Source: Candidatus Endolissoclinum faulkneri L2
GTDB lineage: Bacteria; Pseudomonadota; Alphaproteobacteria; Thalassobaculales; Thalassobaculaceae
Direction of reading: 5' to 3'
Assembly (NCBI RefSeq): GCF_000319385.1
Contig: NC_019566.1
Span: 697,266 to 761,265, forward strand
Length of the DNA: 64,000 nt
The position numbers were made by a program, and so were the translations under genes. Shown here piece after piece: positions 43,873-54,217 of this stretch. The stretch's first letter is position 1; each line of letters starts with the position of its first letter. The notes below the pieces were generated by a model that ran no database searches, was not told the origin of the DNA, and saw only the letters and a program-made list of their open reading frames with translations.

Positions 43873-45177
43873 CTAACGTGCCGGTATAATCCCCTTTGGG
43901 GCGAATCGCATCACTAATAATAAGATAATTCCCATCAATAAATAACGAGTATAGGACGCGCCTGCTATTAAGTGAGTAGCAATAGCAGAATTTTTGGATA
44001 GATTAATGGTGATTATACTCATAAACCAATTTCCCATTGGCTCAACCTCAACCCACAAAAACCAAATTATAACCCCACCCAAAATCGCTCCCCAATTATT
44101 CCCTGAACCACCTAATATAACCATAACCCAAATCAAGAATGTGAAACGTAAAGGGATGTAACTAGCAGGGGTAAGCTGACCTTCGAAAGTTGCAAGCATA
44201 GCGCCAGCCACACCACAAATGGCGCAACCTAAAATAAATACTTGTAAATATCGTGCGTTAACATCTTTTCCCATAGCCTCTGCCGCATCACGATTATCAC
44301 GAATAGCTCGCATCATTCTTCCCCAAGGGGATTTCAATGCCATCTCAGAAAACCACAAGATAATAGCTAACACAGTAACAAATAAAATACTGTAACACAA
44401 CTTTACAAATAAGCTAGCAGCATTATTAATATCAATAATGCCTAAAAAATGTGTCAAACTAATAAACCAAGAAAGATCTACTAAATTAACCTCGTAAGGT
44501 ACTGGACGTGGTATGCCTGTGACATTTCTTACTCCGCGGGACAACCATTCCTCATATTTGACTATTGCAATAATGATGTCAGAAATACCAAGGGTTGCTA
44601 TAGCTAGATAGTCTGCACGCAATCCAAGTGATACTTTACCAATCAACCAAGCTGCTAATCCGGCAACCATACCAGCTATAGGCCATGACAAAAGGACTGG
44701 TAGCCCCATACCACCAAGATAACCAGATAGTATCGGATTAATTGATTCAATTTTTTTAGTAGTCGGTAAGAAAAAATGACCGATTAATAAATACCCAATA
44801 ACCAACAAAGCGATCGTAGCGGGTAAACGAAATCTTGAAGTAAGCGGTAGTAAACTACGTACCAAAATAATAAAAAACACGATAGCTATAAGACTGAGAA
44901 AAGATAATGCAAGTCCATTGCCAGCAACCAACCAAGCCTGCTGTACTTTAGGCATTGATACCAATACAACAGTTAACGCTCCCAAAGCAGTAAAACCCAT
45001 GACGCCGACATTAAACAATCCTGCATATCCCCACTGAATATTTACACCTAATGCCGTAATGGCAGAAATAATGCATAAATTAAAGATGTTTAAAGCGATA
45101 CTCCAACCCTGAAATAAACCTACCGCAAGTAGAGCGATAGCAGTTATGCAATAAACGATTGTCACATGTTTAGTCAT
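43873..45177 (-). CDS. livM: Branched-chain amino-acid ABC transporter permease LivM
   Basis: Second membrane subunit of a HAAT-type importer. The 434-residue protein has about ten hydrophobic helices. NLCIISAITALGVNIQWGYAGLFNVGVMGFTALGA shows the LivM signature of an extended sugar/amino-acid permease. LATLGISDIIIAIVKYEEWLSRG and the coupling-loop block WGRMMRAIRDNRDAAEAMGKDV follow, with GAMLATFEGQLTP further on. It overlaps livH by four bases and is the last gene of the operon. The sequence cannot say whether leucine-type amino acids or a related substrate is carried. Confidence 0.93.
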   Translation of the reverse strand: MTKHVTIVYCITAIALLAVGLFQGWSIALNIFNLCIISAITALGVNIQWGYAGLFNVGVMGFTALGALTVVLVSMPKVQQAWLVAGNGLALSFLSLIAIVFFIILVRSLLPLTSRFRLPATIALLVIGYLLIGHFFLPTTKKIESINPILSGYLGGMGLPVLLSWPIAGMVAGLAAWLIGKVSLGLRADYLAIATLGISDIIIAIVKYEEWLSRGVRNVTGIPRPVPYEVNLVDLSWFISLTHFLGIIDINNAASLFVKLCYSILFVTVLAIILWFSEMALKSPWGRMMRAIRDNRDAAEAMGKDVNARYLQVFILGCAICGVAGAMLATFEGQLTPASYIPLRFTFLIWVMVILGGSGNNWGAILGGVIIWFLWVEVEPMGNWFMSIITINLSKNSAIATHLIAGASYTRYLLMGIILLLVMRFAPKGIIPAR

Positions 45178-46196
45178 ATTGTTTTACCGGGAATAAGACC
45201 AGTAGGTCTCACTAACAATACCAAGATCAATACGAGAAAAGAAACTGCATACTTGTAATCAGTAGATAGAAGCTGTACTAAACCTTCTGGCTCCCAGTTT
45301 GTTGGGCCAAGATATGCTAAAAATTTTTTAAAAGAATAAGTCACTGTTACTTCCGAAAAAGCAACGACAAACCCTCCAAATACTGCACCAAGAGGCTGTC
45401 CAATGCCTCCGATAATTGTTGCAGCAAAGACGGGTAACATAATCTGCATAAATATAAAAGGCTTGTAAATCTTATCTAGGCTATATAGTGTACCCGCAAT
45501 ACACGCAAGTGTACCAGCAATTATCCAAGCAATTAACACTACACGCTCTGGGTTAATTCCGGAAAGCAAGGCTAAATCCTCGTTGTCAGAATAGGCGCGC
45601 ATCGCTTTACCCCAGCGGGTTTTATAAATAAACCAGAATAAACTAATAACCACTATTAGAGTTACCAGTAAAGTGATTAGCTGGGTTTGTCTAATAGCTA
45701 TTCCCTGATCCAATCCTGTAATCGCCTTGAAATCGCGAAAACTAATTAAAAATCGAGCACCGTCAGCAAAATTATGCTCATTAGGGCCAATAATTATTCG
45801 AATTAAGCCAGCCATAAAGAACATTAATCCAACCGAAACTATAGTAAAAGTTATTGGCGTTGAACGATTTTTTCGATAAAATCGAAATATGATTTGGTCT
45901 TCTAACAAAGCTATCACTATAGTTGCAAGAATTCCTGCAGGCAGTGCTAGCAAAGCTGTTGGCATAGGTGAGATACTAACTCCTTTCGTTTGTAACAGGT
46001 GAGTGGTTAGAATAGTGACCATAGCTCCGAAAGACATTAACTCTCCGTGGGAGAAATTAGCAAAGCGCAAAATACCAAAGACAATAGTTACACCAAGTGC
46101 GCCAAGAGACAGCTGAGCGCCGTAGGTAATAGCCGGCAAGATAACAAAATTTGTGAGTAAAGCAAAAGCGTTGGCTATTTCCATTCTAACCTCCAA
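45174..46196 (-). CDS. livH: Branched-chain amino-acid ABC transporter permease LivH
   Basis: First membrane subunit of the importer, 340 residues. Signature blocks: YGAQLSLGALGVTIVFGILRFANFSHGELMSFGAM near the N-terminus and WGKAMRAYSDNEDLALLSGINPERV, the ATPase-contact loop. AGTLYSLDKIYKPFIFMQIMLPVFAATIIGGIGQPLGAVFGGF then follows. It overlaps livF by 11 bases upstream and livM by four downstream, so translation is coupled through the cluster. A second ATG four codons in (46184) is an alternative start. Confidence 0.93.
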   Translation of the reverse strand: MEVRMEIANAFALLTNFVILPAITYGAQLSLGALGVTIVFGILRFANFSHGELMSFGAMVTILTTHLLQTKGVSISPMPTALLALPAGILATIVIALLEDQIIFRFYRKNRSTPITFTIVSVGLMFFMAGLIRIIIGPNEHNFADGARFLISFRDFKAITGLDQGIAIRQTQLITLLVTLIVVISLFWFIYKTRWGKAMRAYSDNEDLALLSGINPERVVLIAWIIAGTLACIAGTLYSLDKIYKPFIFMQIMLPVFAATIIGGIGQPLGAVFGGFVVAFSEVTVTYSFKKFLAYLGPTNWEPEGLVQLLSTDYKYAVSFLVLILVLLVRPTGLIPGKTI

Positions 46197-46890
46197 GAAA
46201 CGAACGGCGAACTTCTTCGTTAGCTAATAGCACTTTACCAGTATCGACAAAGCGGTTGCTTCCCTGAACTAGGACAAACCCTTGATCAGCAATCTCTAGT
46301 GCTTGACTTGCATTCTGCTCTACCATAATGACGGCGACTCCGGTAAGTGCAATATCGACTATGCGCTCAAACAGTTCATCCATAACTATTGGTGATACAC
46401 CAGCAGTAGGCTCGTCTAGCATTAGCAATCGCGGCTGGGTCATCATGGCTCTTCCGACCGCTACTTGTTGACGTTGTCCTCCGGACAAATTGCCTGCAGG
46501 TTGATTGCGTTTCTCAGCTAATATGGGAAATAATTCAAAGATTTGCTCCTTCATTTTGGAAACATCGCTATCATTAATAAATGCTCCCATTTCTAGATTT
46601 TCTTCTACACTTAATGACACAAAGACATTGCGATTCTGTGGCACAAATCCCATACCAACGCGCACTCGATCTTGAGGTGCAAGGTGAGTAATATCCTCGC
46701 CATTAAAAACTACATTCCCCTTACAAAGATTTAGCATTCCAAACACTGCTTTCATTGCCGTTGACTTTCCGGCACCATTAGGTCCAACAATTACGGCAAT
46801 CTCCCCCTTATTCACCCACAACGCGCAATCATTGATGATGTAAGCACCGCCGTAGCCGCATGTCATGCCAGTTGCCATAAGGAGACTCAT
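46186..46890 (-). CDS. livF: Branched-chain amino-acid ABC transporter ATPase LivF
   Basis: One of two ATPases energising the importer; 234 residues, normal for LivF. Walker A GPNGAGKST (near 37-45), FVPQNRNVFVSLSVEENLEMGA, ABC signature LSGGQRQQVAVGRAMM, Walker B LLMLDEPTAGVSP, and the switch histidine region replaced by EQNASQAL as in other LivF proteins. Its ATG overlaps the livG stop by four bases. All catalytic residues are present. Confidence 0.95.
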   Translation of the reverse strand: MSLLMATGMTCGYGGAYIINDCALWVNKGEIAVIVGPNGAGKSTAMKAVFGMLNLCKGNVVFNGEDITHLAPQDRVRVGMGFVPQNRNVFVSLSVEENLEMGAFINDSDVSKMKEQIFELFPILAEKRNQPAGNLSGGQRQQVAVGRAMMTQPRLLMLDEPTAGVSPIVMDELFERIVDIALTGVAVIMVEQNASQALEIADQGFVLVQGSNRFVDTGKVLLANEEVRRSFLGG

Positions 46891-47669
46891 ATCTCTGACA
46901 CCTGCTTATACTTACGCCCATTACCTAAATACGCTTCTATCACATTCTCATTATTCATTACTTCATTTGGCTTACCCTGAGTCAAAATACGCCCTTCTGC
47001 CATGACTAAGACCATATCACAGAGACGATTGATAAAATTCATATCGTGTTCTATCAAACAAAAAGTATAACCAAATTCGTGGTTTAAACGCAGAATAGAG
47101 CGCTCAATAATTTGCACCAATCTACGGTTTACACCTGCAGCAACCTCATCTAAAAAAATAATTTTTGGCTTAGCCATCATTGTGCGACCAAGTTCTAGCA
47201 ACTTCTTCTGTCCGCCCGATAGATTGCCTGCTAACTCGTTTTCCAATTGATGGATCTCCAAAAAATTGATCACTTCTTTAGCCTGCTTAAGTACTAATGC
47301 ATCCGCCTTACGGACTTTAGCGAAATTAAACCATGCTTGACTCAATTGCTCACCAAGCTGGTCACCAGGCACCACCATCAGATTTTCAAGTACTGTTAGA
47401 TTAGAAAATTCATGAGCAATCTGGAAAGTGCGAAGCAATCCCTTGTGAAACAATTCGTGCGGCTTAAGAAAAGTAATATTTTCGCCATCGAGATATACCT
47501 CTCCTGATGACGGTGATAAATGTCCAGCAATAATGTTAAACAGCGTGGTTTTGCCAGCACCGTTAGGACCAATCAAGCCAATAATTGATCCTTGACCTAT
47601 TTCAAAAGATACTCCATCAATTGCTTTGATACCCACAAAATTCTTACTAATATTATTAACTTTAATCAT
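46887..47669 (-). CDS. livG: Branched-chain amino-acid ABC transporter ATPase LivG
   Basis: First gene of the livGFHM operon; ATPase of 260 residues. Walker A GPNGAGKTT (near 34-42), LLRTFQIAHEFSNLTVLENLMV, ABC signature NLSGGQKKLLELGRTMM, Walker B IIFLDEVAAGVN and switch EHDMNFI. The residue after the catalytic Glu is Val where most LivG proteins have Pro (DEPAAG), a mild deviation. GGAT lies eight bases before the ATG. No periplasmic binding protein gene (livK) precedes it; 1.5 kb of spacer does. Confidence 0.94.
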   Translation of the reverse strand: MIKVNNISKNFVGIKAIDGVSFEIGQGSIIGLIGPNGAGKTTLFNIIAGHLSPSSGEVYLDGENITFLKPHELFHKGLLRTFQIAHEFSNLTVLENLMVVPGDQLGEQLSQAWFNFAKVRKADALVLKQAKEVINFLEIHQLENELAGNLSGGQKKLLELGRTMMAKPKIIFLDEVAAGVNRRLVQIIERSILRLNHEFGYTFCLIEHDMNFINRLCDMVLVMAEGRILTQGKPNEVMNNENVIEAYLGNGRKYKQVSEI

Positions 47670-49171
47670 TCAACAAATCCAAACCTAAAAACAATCTGGT
47701 TATAAAATAGCCTTTAATCGTTAGTATCTTTGATTAATCAGCAAATTAATTCACGAGTACTGCCAATAATATTTTAGAATTCAATAATTATCCTTATTTT
47801 AATCTTATACAAGATAGAATAATCAGCAACGTGCTTTACAGATCAAAGCAGTTAACATTGTTGACTTATTAAGTAATAAATCATACTCATTCTGGAGTTT
47901 GTATCATTAAGTGTAATAAAATAAACATATTGATTTTTCATTGGTAGAATTAATAAAATTTTTGGGATATTACCTTCATCAAATAAAACATCTATACTAA
48001 AAGTATACTGCGTATTATACATCAATTAGACTAATATAAATTACTCCAGTAAAACTTTGTTACTACTTGCTCCAGCGTCAAAGAGTAAAATATTGCTTCT
48101 TTCGATTGTTTGATTAACTTCTTGACAAGAAATGTAAAATTTTGTAGGAAATTTTCTAGCAGAAAAAATAGCCAGCATGAATCTATCAAAGTTAATAATA
48201 TGCAATTAAGTGTGTACCATAATCTTTGCCGCTTTACTGTGTAAAAAAATAGCATGGCTAACGAGAATCATAACATCTTTAAAAGTATTAGCTAAGCTAT
48301 AGATAATGAGATATTTGAAATCAAACTTTAATTATTATAAAATTAATATTTCTCCTATGTAGAAAAAATATAAAACTTCTCGAAATACTAAATTTACTTA
48401 GAAAAAATTCGTTAATAAGTTAATGATAGTAATTTGTTGAAAATACTCCATAATAAAGTTACATTCGCTTAATCAATACTTTCATTGATTAAGCTGTATT
48501 ATACTTTAGAGTATTAATACATTTCAAGCATAATTGTAATTTATGTATACTTGATTGAATAAAAATCATATTTTCCATATTAAATAAATTTAATAACCCT
48601 CTAGTATAAATAAATATTAGTCAATAATTCTTAAATGTTTTAAATTATGCTTCCATTTTTAAATTTAACTGCAGAAGCAAATTATTTTTACAAAAAATCT
48701 CAGCAATCTACTTACTAATTAGTAAAAAAAATTAATAATTAAAATTATCGCTAAATAGCTACATGATTAAAAATAAATTAAGCTATGCTATAATCAACCA
48801 CAATTGTTTATTAATTTCTTAACTCAACTGTAAATTTTATTTTATACTAATGATTTTGCTTTTAGCGAACAAGTAAATTTACTATTTTTCTTTTATTCAA
48901 AATTTAAATTAAGAATTTTAATACGAAAAACTATGATAAAATAATACAACAACAAGCATTGCGCCTTTGTTTATTTTTACATTTAACACATTTTATTAAA
49001 AATCTTTTTCTCGCAAGCATGCCGAGAACTATCCCAATTAAACAATACATTATTTAAAGCTAAGTTGATGATTGAAAATCATGGTTGACTTCTTAGACAT
49101 ATCAACTAATTATGCTAATAAATTTTCCACATACGTAGAAAAAATACTAGCAATGGCAATGAAGAAAAGCT
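47670..49171. other. AT-rich spacer where ccoN/ccoO (and livK) might once have been
   Basis: 1.5 kb, divergent between livG and ccoQ. No frame shows heme-copper oxidase or binding-protein motifs. An 11-bp hairpin GCTTAATCAAT/ATTGATTAAGC lies at 48467-48494. The 74-codon minus-strand frame at 48031-48255 has no family resemblance. Confidence 0.5.
48467..48494. repeat. 11-bp hairpin
   Basis: GCTTAATCAAT, six-base loop, ATTGATTAAGC, perfectly paired, in the middle of a gene-free stretch. No attached gene; function unknown. Confidence 0.35.
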
Positions 49172-49369
49172 ATGACATATGATTATCTTAGACAGGTTGC
49201 AGATAGTTGGGGGATAATTTATATCGGAGCGGTATTTCTTTTAGTCATCGCTTATACTTTTCGTCCTTCAGGACGCGAACGAGCAAATGACGCAGCGTTT
49301 ATACCCCTAAACGAGAATTTAGCTAACAACCAAGAAAAAACAAAAAAACTCAGCGATATAAAGCACTGA
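49172..49369 (+). CDS. ccoQ: CcoQ/FixQ, small subunit of cbb3-type cytochrome oxidase
   Basis: Single-helix accessory subunit that stabilises cbb3 oxidase. The 65-residue product begins MTYDYLRQVADSWGIIYIGAVFLLVIAYTFRPSGRERANDAAFIPL. This is the standard CcoQ layout: a short N-terminus, one transmembrane helix (about 13-30), then the conserved RP-GR-R-DAA-IPL patch. The tail is Lys/Asn-rich. GAAAAG precedes the ATG. Normally it sits between ccoO and ccoP; here both are missing and spacers flank it on both sides. The frame is intact, so either the other subunits are elsewhere or it is a short leftover. Confidence 0.85.
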   Translation: MTYDYLRQVADSWGIIYIGAVFLLVIAYTFRPSGRERANDAAFIPLNENLANNQEKTKKLSDIKH

Positions 49370-50368
49370 ATTGTTTGAGTAATACTGAATTGATAAGATG
49401 AACCATTCATTGTATTTAGCCTTGCTTGTTGTGCTAAATTATATAAAAGGCGGAGCATATCTTAAGCATGCATTTAATCATTCTATTTCTTCTGAAGATC
49501 TAAATAGATAGTTTACTTTTGCCGATAATATCTACAATCTTAACTGGTTCTAATTACGATTATTGTAGTGAGTATGCTTACAAACAAAATTAGGCATTTT
49601 ATTATCAATAAATTGACCTGGGCTTTATCAATCACGCATAATGGGTTTATTATTCGCCCAATAATATTTTTAATTGGTTTGTTTATTTAATAATTGCGCT
49701 TTTCTTTTAGAAAGAAGTTTAATGAAATTAACTATATCAATTAGTTCGTAAAATCCTCAGGTTTATAGTCAATAAATTATGAAGAGCAATAAAGCCTTAG
49801 TTATTCATATTGAGTTTTATTTATTAAAATAAATAATATTAATCAAAAGCATTTAATAAACATAGGCTATTTATATTGTAAATTAAATTTGTTTTTATCT
49901 CAACTATAATATGCTGTTTTATTTTTTAGTTGATTTTTCTTGTCTTATTAATTGATAATTAATAAAGCGCAGTATTTTTTTAGTTATGATTGATTTAATC
50001 TTGCTGCTACAGTTACTGTAGATAAGTTTGAATTAAGAGTAATAAAATTAAATATTTTTCATTTTATAATTCTATTATAATCTGTTAACTAGTGATCGGT
50101 TACAAATCACCAACTTATTTTATTATTGCGATTATTGAATCTATTTAAAAATCTTTAATGTTATTAATATAAAAGTAAAATGACAAGTCATTTACAATGT
50201 TTGGTTATTGATTCAGTTTAAAATTAATAGTTAAATATCATTAACTATTGCTAACCTTAAAGATATTTCTCGCTCAAAATAGTTTTATTATTTACACTTA
50301 ACTAAATAATGTTATGAGTAAGGCTTATCAATGATGAGTCAAGTCCGTTAAACAAAAAAAAGACTTAC
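49370..50368. other. Spacer in place of ccoP, ccoG and ccoH
   Basis: About 1 kb with no CXXCH heme motif or ferredoxin-type cysteine cluster readable in any frame, so the genes usually between ccoQ and ccoI have been deleted or fully eroded. Confidence 0.5.
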
Positions 50369-52627
50369 ATGTCCTGCTGCACCTCCTACAACCCAATTTT
50401 TTTGCCTAATAACACTCAACAAAGGCCAAGCAAGTGTGAATTGCTTAACGCGTCGCAAGATATTGGCAACGGGCTTGTTGTTACTCGTTTAGCTATACCA
50501 GACGCTCATTGCGCAGCTTGCATAACTACCATCGAAAAGGCAATAAGTAAGATTGAAGGAGTTATTGACGTACGAGTAAATCTTACTGAGCGCTTCGTTA
50601 GTGTGAAGTGGCCAAGTGCATTAGTTGACTCAGATGAAATTTTTAATGCACTAGACCATGCTGGCTATCGCGCAAATCTTCTTGAAGAGATTGAAATAGC
50701 GCCCGATGCGATTTTGCGTCGCTTACTCTTTGCACTCGCAGTAGCAGGTTTTGGTTCCGGTAATATTATGTTGCTTTCTGTATCTATTTGGTCTGGTGCA
50801 GATGATGCTACACGTGACTTATTTCATTGGATCTCAGCCTGCATCGCTGTTCCTACGATTGCTATTTCAGGGCGACCGTTTTTTGCATCAGCTTTGAAGG
50901 CAATTATAGCCAAGCACTTGAATATGGACGTACCAATTTCATTGGCTGTCATTCTAGCAGCTGGATTGTCTCTACATGAAACTTTGATAGGTGGAGTACA
51001 TACCTATTTTGATGCTTCAGTTACTTTATTATTTTTTTTGCTAATCGGTCAAACCCTTAACCATATGTTGCGCTCGCGCGCTGGATCAGCTCTTCGTACA
51101 TTGGATCGTACGACTCCAAGTGGAGCTTCAGTCATATCTTCTGATGGAACAATAAACTGGATCCCAATATCTCAAATTGTGCCCGGTAACAAAGTATTAG
51201 TATCTTCTGGGGATCGAGTACCAGTAGATGGTATAGTTATCAACGGTTTTTCGCGGGTTGATTTAACAATTGTTACCGGAGAAAGCGAAGCGGTCAATAT
51301 AGCAATCGGCGATACTATAGCAGCCGGTGCGATAGTGCTCGATGCCTCGTTAACCCTAAGCGCTACTAGAGTTGGCCAAGCATCTTTTCTTGGCGAAATG
51401 CGCTCAATGCTAGAGTCAGCAGAAAATAACCGACCGATGATTAGCAATTTAGCGGACAAAGCTGCAGTATTATATGCTCCTGCAGTGCATTTGATCGCTA
51501 TAGCAACCTTCATCGGTTGGTGGATAATTGGAAAAGAATTTCGTCAGTCTTTAAGTACAGCAATCACTGTTTTGATAATTACTTGTCCATGCGCCCTGGG
51601 ATTAGCGACTCCAATAGTACAGGTAATCGCCGCAGAGATACTGATGAAATATCGCATATTGTTGCGTGAAAGTAATGCATTAGAAATTCTAGCTAAGATT
51701 GATCAAGTTATCATAGATAAGACTGGTACAATTACTATCCCGACGATAGACGATTGCTGCGTGAAAAATTTTTCTAAAAGTGCTTTAAATATTGCCGCTA
51801 CGTTAACAAGACATAGCCGTCATCCAATATCTAAAGCCATAGCAGATTCAATTGGTTCAACAACATCTGTTGTCGGCATCGAGAACGTTAACGAGCATAT
51901 TGGTAAAGGCTTAGAGGGTTTGATAGACAGCGAGATATGGCGTCTTGGCAGACCTAATTGGGCCCTTTCTAATGAGGCTTTTTTAAAATACTTGTCCATG
52001 GATTATCTAAATGCTTCAGTGTTATCTTGTAACGGTAATTTGATAGGCGTATTCAACATGGTTGACCTGCCTCGTCCAGGTACTGACGCTGCAATAGCAA
52101 AGATGATTTCCTTGGGGCTATCTCCAATTTTGCTTTCTGGAGATAGTGAAGATAGAGTAGCAGACGTTGCGCGTCGTGTTGGAATTACAACTTGGAGTTC
52201 AAGAGCTACCCCAGATAAGAAGGTTAATGCTATAAAAACGCTACAGGCAAAAGGGCATCGTGTTCTAATGATTGGTGACGGATTAAATGACGCTCCAGCA
52301 ATGGCTGCAGCTGATGTATCTATTGCGCCTGGCAATGCTTCTGACGTAAGCCGCACAGTCGCTAAAGTAATTTTTCTTGGCAAAGATATGAATGCTGTTG
52401 TTATTGCTATTATAATTGCCTACAAAGCCAAGCAAATAATGTTACAAAATCTCATATTCGCTTTTTGCTACAACGGCATTGCTATTCCCTTGGCAATTGC
52501 TTGTTACGCAACTCCGCTTATTGCGGCAATTGCTATGTCTAGTTCTTCGATTATTGTGATTGTTAATGCATTACGCTTAATCATAATGTCAAACCGTATG
52601 ATCGCTTCAACCTATGCCAATAAATAA
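50369..52627 (+). CDS. ccoI: Copper-translocating P-type ATPase CcoI/FixI
   Basis: Pumps Cu(I) across the inner membrane, classically for maturation of cbb3 oxidase. The 752-residue P1B-ATPase starts MSCC, like FixI proteins. A heavy-metal-associated domain with C-A-A-C follows in IPDAHCAACITTIE (near 47-58). Then come the actuator TGES in IVTGESEAV, the membrane CPC in ITCPCALGLATP and the phosphorylated Asp in IDKTGTIT. The HP motif is in RHSRHPISKAIA, and MIGDGLNDAPAMAAADVSIAP is the hinge. No ribosome site is obvious upstream. It lies 1 kb after ccoQ, the ancestral order of the fix/cco cluster with the middle genes removed. Confidence 0.93.
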   Translation: MSCCTSYNPIFLPNNTQQRPSKCELLNASQDIGNGLVVTRLAIPDAHCAACITTIEKAISKIEGVIDVRVNLTERFVSVKWPSALVDSDEIFNALDHAGYRANLLEEIEIAPDAILRRLLFALAVAGFGSGNIMLLSVSIWSGADDATRDLFHWISACIAVPTIAISGRPFFASALKAIIAKHLNMDVPISLAVILAAGLSLHETLIGGVHTYFDASVTLLFFLLIGQTLNHMLRSRAGSALRTLDRTTPSGASVISSDGTINWIPISQIVPGNKVLVSSGDRVPVDGIVINGFSRVDLTIVTGESEAVNIAIGDTIAAGAIVLDASLTLSATRVGQASFLGEMRSMLESAENNRPMISNLADKAAVLYAPAVHLIAIATFIGWWIIGKEFRQSLSTAITVLIITCPCALGLATPIVQVIAAEILMKYRILLRESNALEILAKIDQVIIDKTGTITIPTIDDCCVKNFSKSALNIAATLTRHSRHPISKAIADSIGSTTSVVGIENVNEHIGKGLEGLIDSEIWRLGRPNWALSNEAFLKYLSMDYLNASVLSCNGNLIGVFNMVDLPRPGTDAAIAKMISLGLSPILLSGDSEDRVADVARRVGITTWSSRATPDKKVNAIKTLQAKGHRVLMIGDGLNDAPAMAAADVSIAPGNASDVSRTVAKVIFLGKDMNAVVIAIIIAYKAKQIMLQNLIFAFCYNGIAIPLAIACYATPLIAAIAMSSSSIIVIVNALRLIIMSNRMIASTYANK

Positions 52628-54217
52628 TCTCAATTAAGTTATCTTAAATATTTATTAAACATTTTTCTTACATTAAAATTTTTATCAAAAATTTATTATT
52701 CCAGCGTTTATTTTAAATAAATACTATTTTCCCTTTTGTTTTATAAATATAATTTCTTGTTGTTAATTTTGAGAAAATTCCTATTGCCGCTGTAAAACTA
52801 AGGCTTAAATTTTACATAATTAAATTTAATTTAAATTATTCTAGTTAATAATAATTTAAATTAAGGCAAGAGAATGCACCATGTTCCACAGCATGAGTAT
52901 TAGTATCAAATTAGAGATATCAATAATCATCTAAGCAGGTACTAAATTTCTATTAAAAATACGATAATCTTTAATAAAATTCAGCATAATTATTAATAGA
53001 ATTGATATTATTTATTTTTTAGCTAAGCTCCTTAACGGCAAGAAGAGCGTTAGAGATTTTGCTTAAAACAAGAGAATATTATTTATACCGCTTCCAATTC
53101 ATCCAAAGATTCGCTTTTTAAGTAAAGTTTACTCGTATCTCCTAGAGTTCAAACTTATTAAATAGTTTTAGGCATTTGAATAAAAATAGCAAATCCAGTT
53201 ACTTCTTAAGACATTTTTTATATAAATAAGGCTAAATAAATTTAACTAATATTATCTTAAAGAATAATCGATAATTTATGTCGAAGTTACTATACTTGAT
53301 TGCATGACTTGGATATTAAATTTCTGCACACTAAACTAGAAAAATTCTAACACCTAGACAATATTAGCTCATGTGTGCAGCCATTGTTAACTTTTTAGTA
53401 TGATAATTGCAAAACGGTTGAAGAAAAGGAAGATAAATTTTACCTGCTTTAAACCAAAAACTTATCGCAACAGATCTTTATTTATTTTTTAATCCTAAAA
53501 ATTAATCTATCTTATAAAGATAGCAAGCCATTATTGAATGGATACTATTTCTTATCATTTATCAGAAACTTATTTTCCACTAGAACACGGAAAATATTCC
53601 ATTTTTTAGAAAAAAAAAATTAACATATTGCCGAATATCCAGTCATTTAAACATCAATTGATTATATCATGCAAAGTATCAATATATACTTAAAATTAGT
53701 ATTAACTTCTTTAACAAAAAGAAAGTAAAAATACTACTTAAATAATTTTTTCATAAGTCTTTATATGAAAAATTTAGCATTTATATAAAAGTTTTAGTGC
53801 GCAATAGGTTATATTGATTAGTTTCAATAATAATTGTACAATCACTTAATATTGTTTTATCTTAAATACACTTGGAAAGATTTATAACACTTTACATAAG
53901 TAATTTGTTAAACCACTAATAGGTTTATTCGTATCAAATACTAACTAGTCATGAGTATCATAAAGTACTTTAATTAACCACAAACAAATCTATCCATACT
54001 TTAAATAAAATAGCTACAATCGTAATTAGTTTTTTTTTAAACGGTAGCTAATAAATATTGATTACGATCGCTATTGTAAACCATACTTCTGATTTTTAGC
54101 TTAAACCTAATTGCAGTAGGGATAAAAAGTAAAGCAATACTAAAATAGGCTACTATAGCATTTGCTCGATTTTTGCCTAACTAACCAGCAACACAATGGA
54201 ACATTTTTGATAAAGAA
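52628..54217. other. 1.6-kb AT-rich spacer between convergent genes
   Basis: No gene, RNA or strong hairpin recognised. It separates ccoI from the glycosyltransferase operon on the other strand. Confidence 0.5.

Noticed and set aside
48031-48255. Minus-strand frame of 74 codons
   Set aside because: Phe/Leu/Tyr-rich without motif; expected by chance in T-rich DNA.
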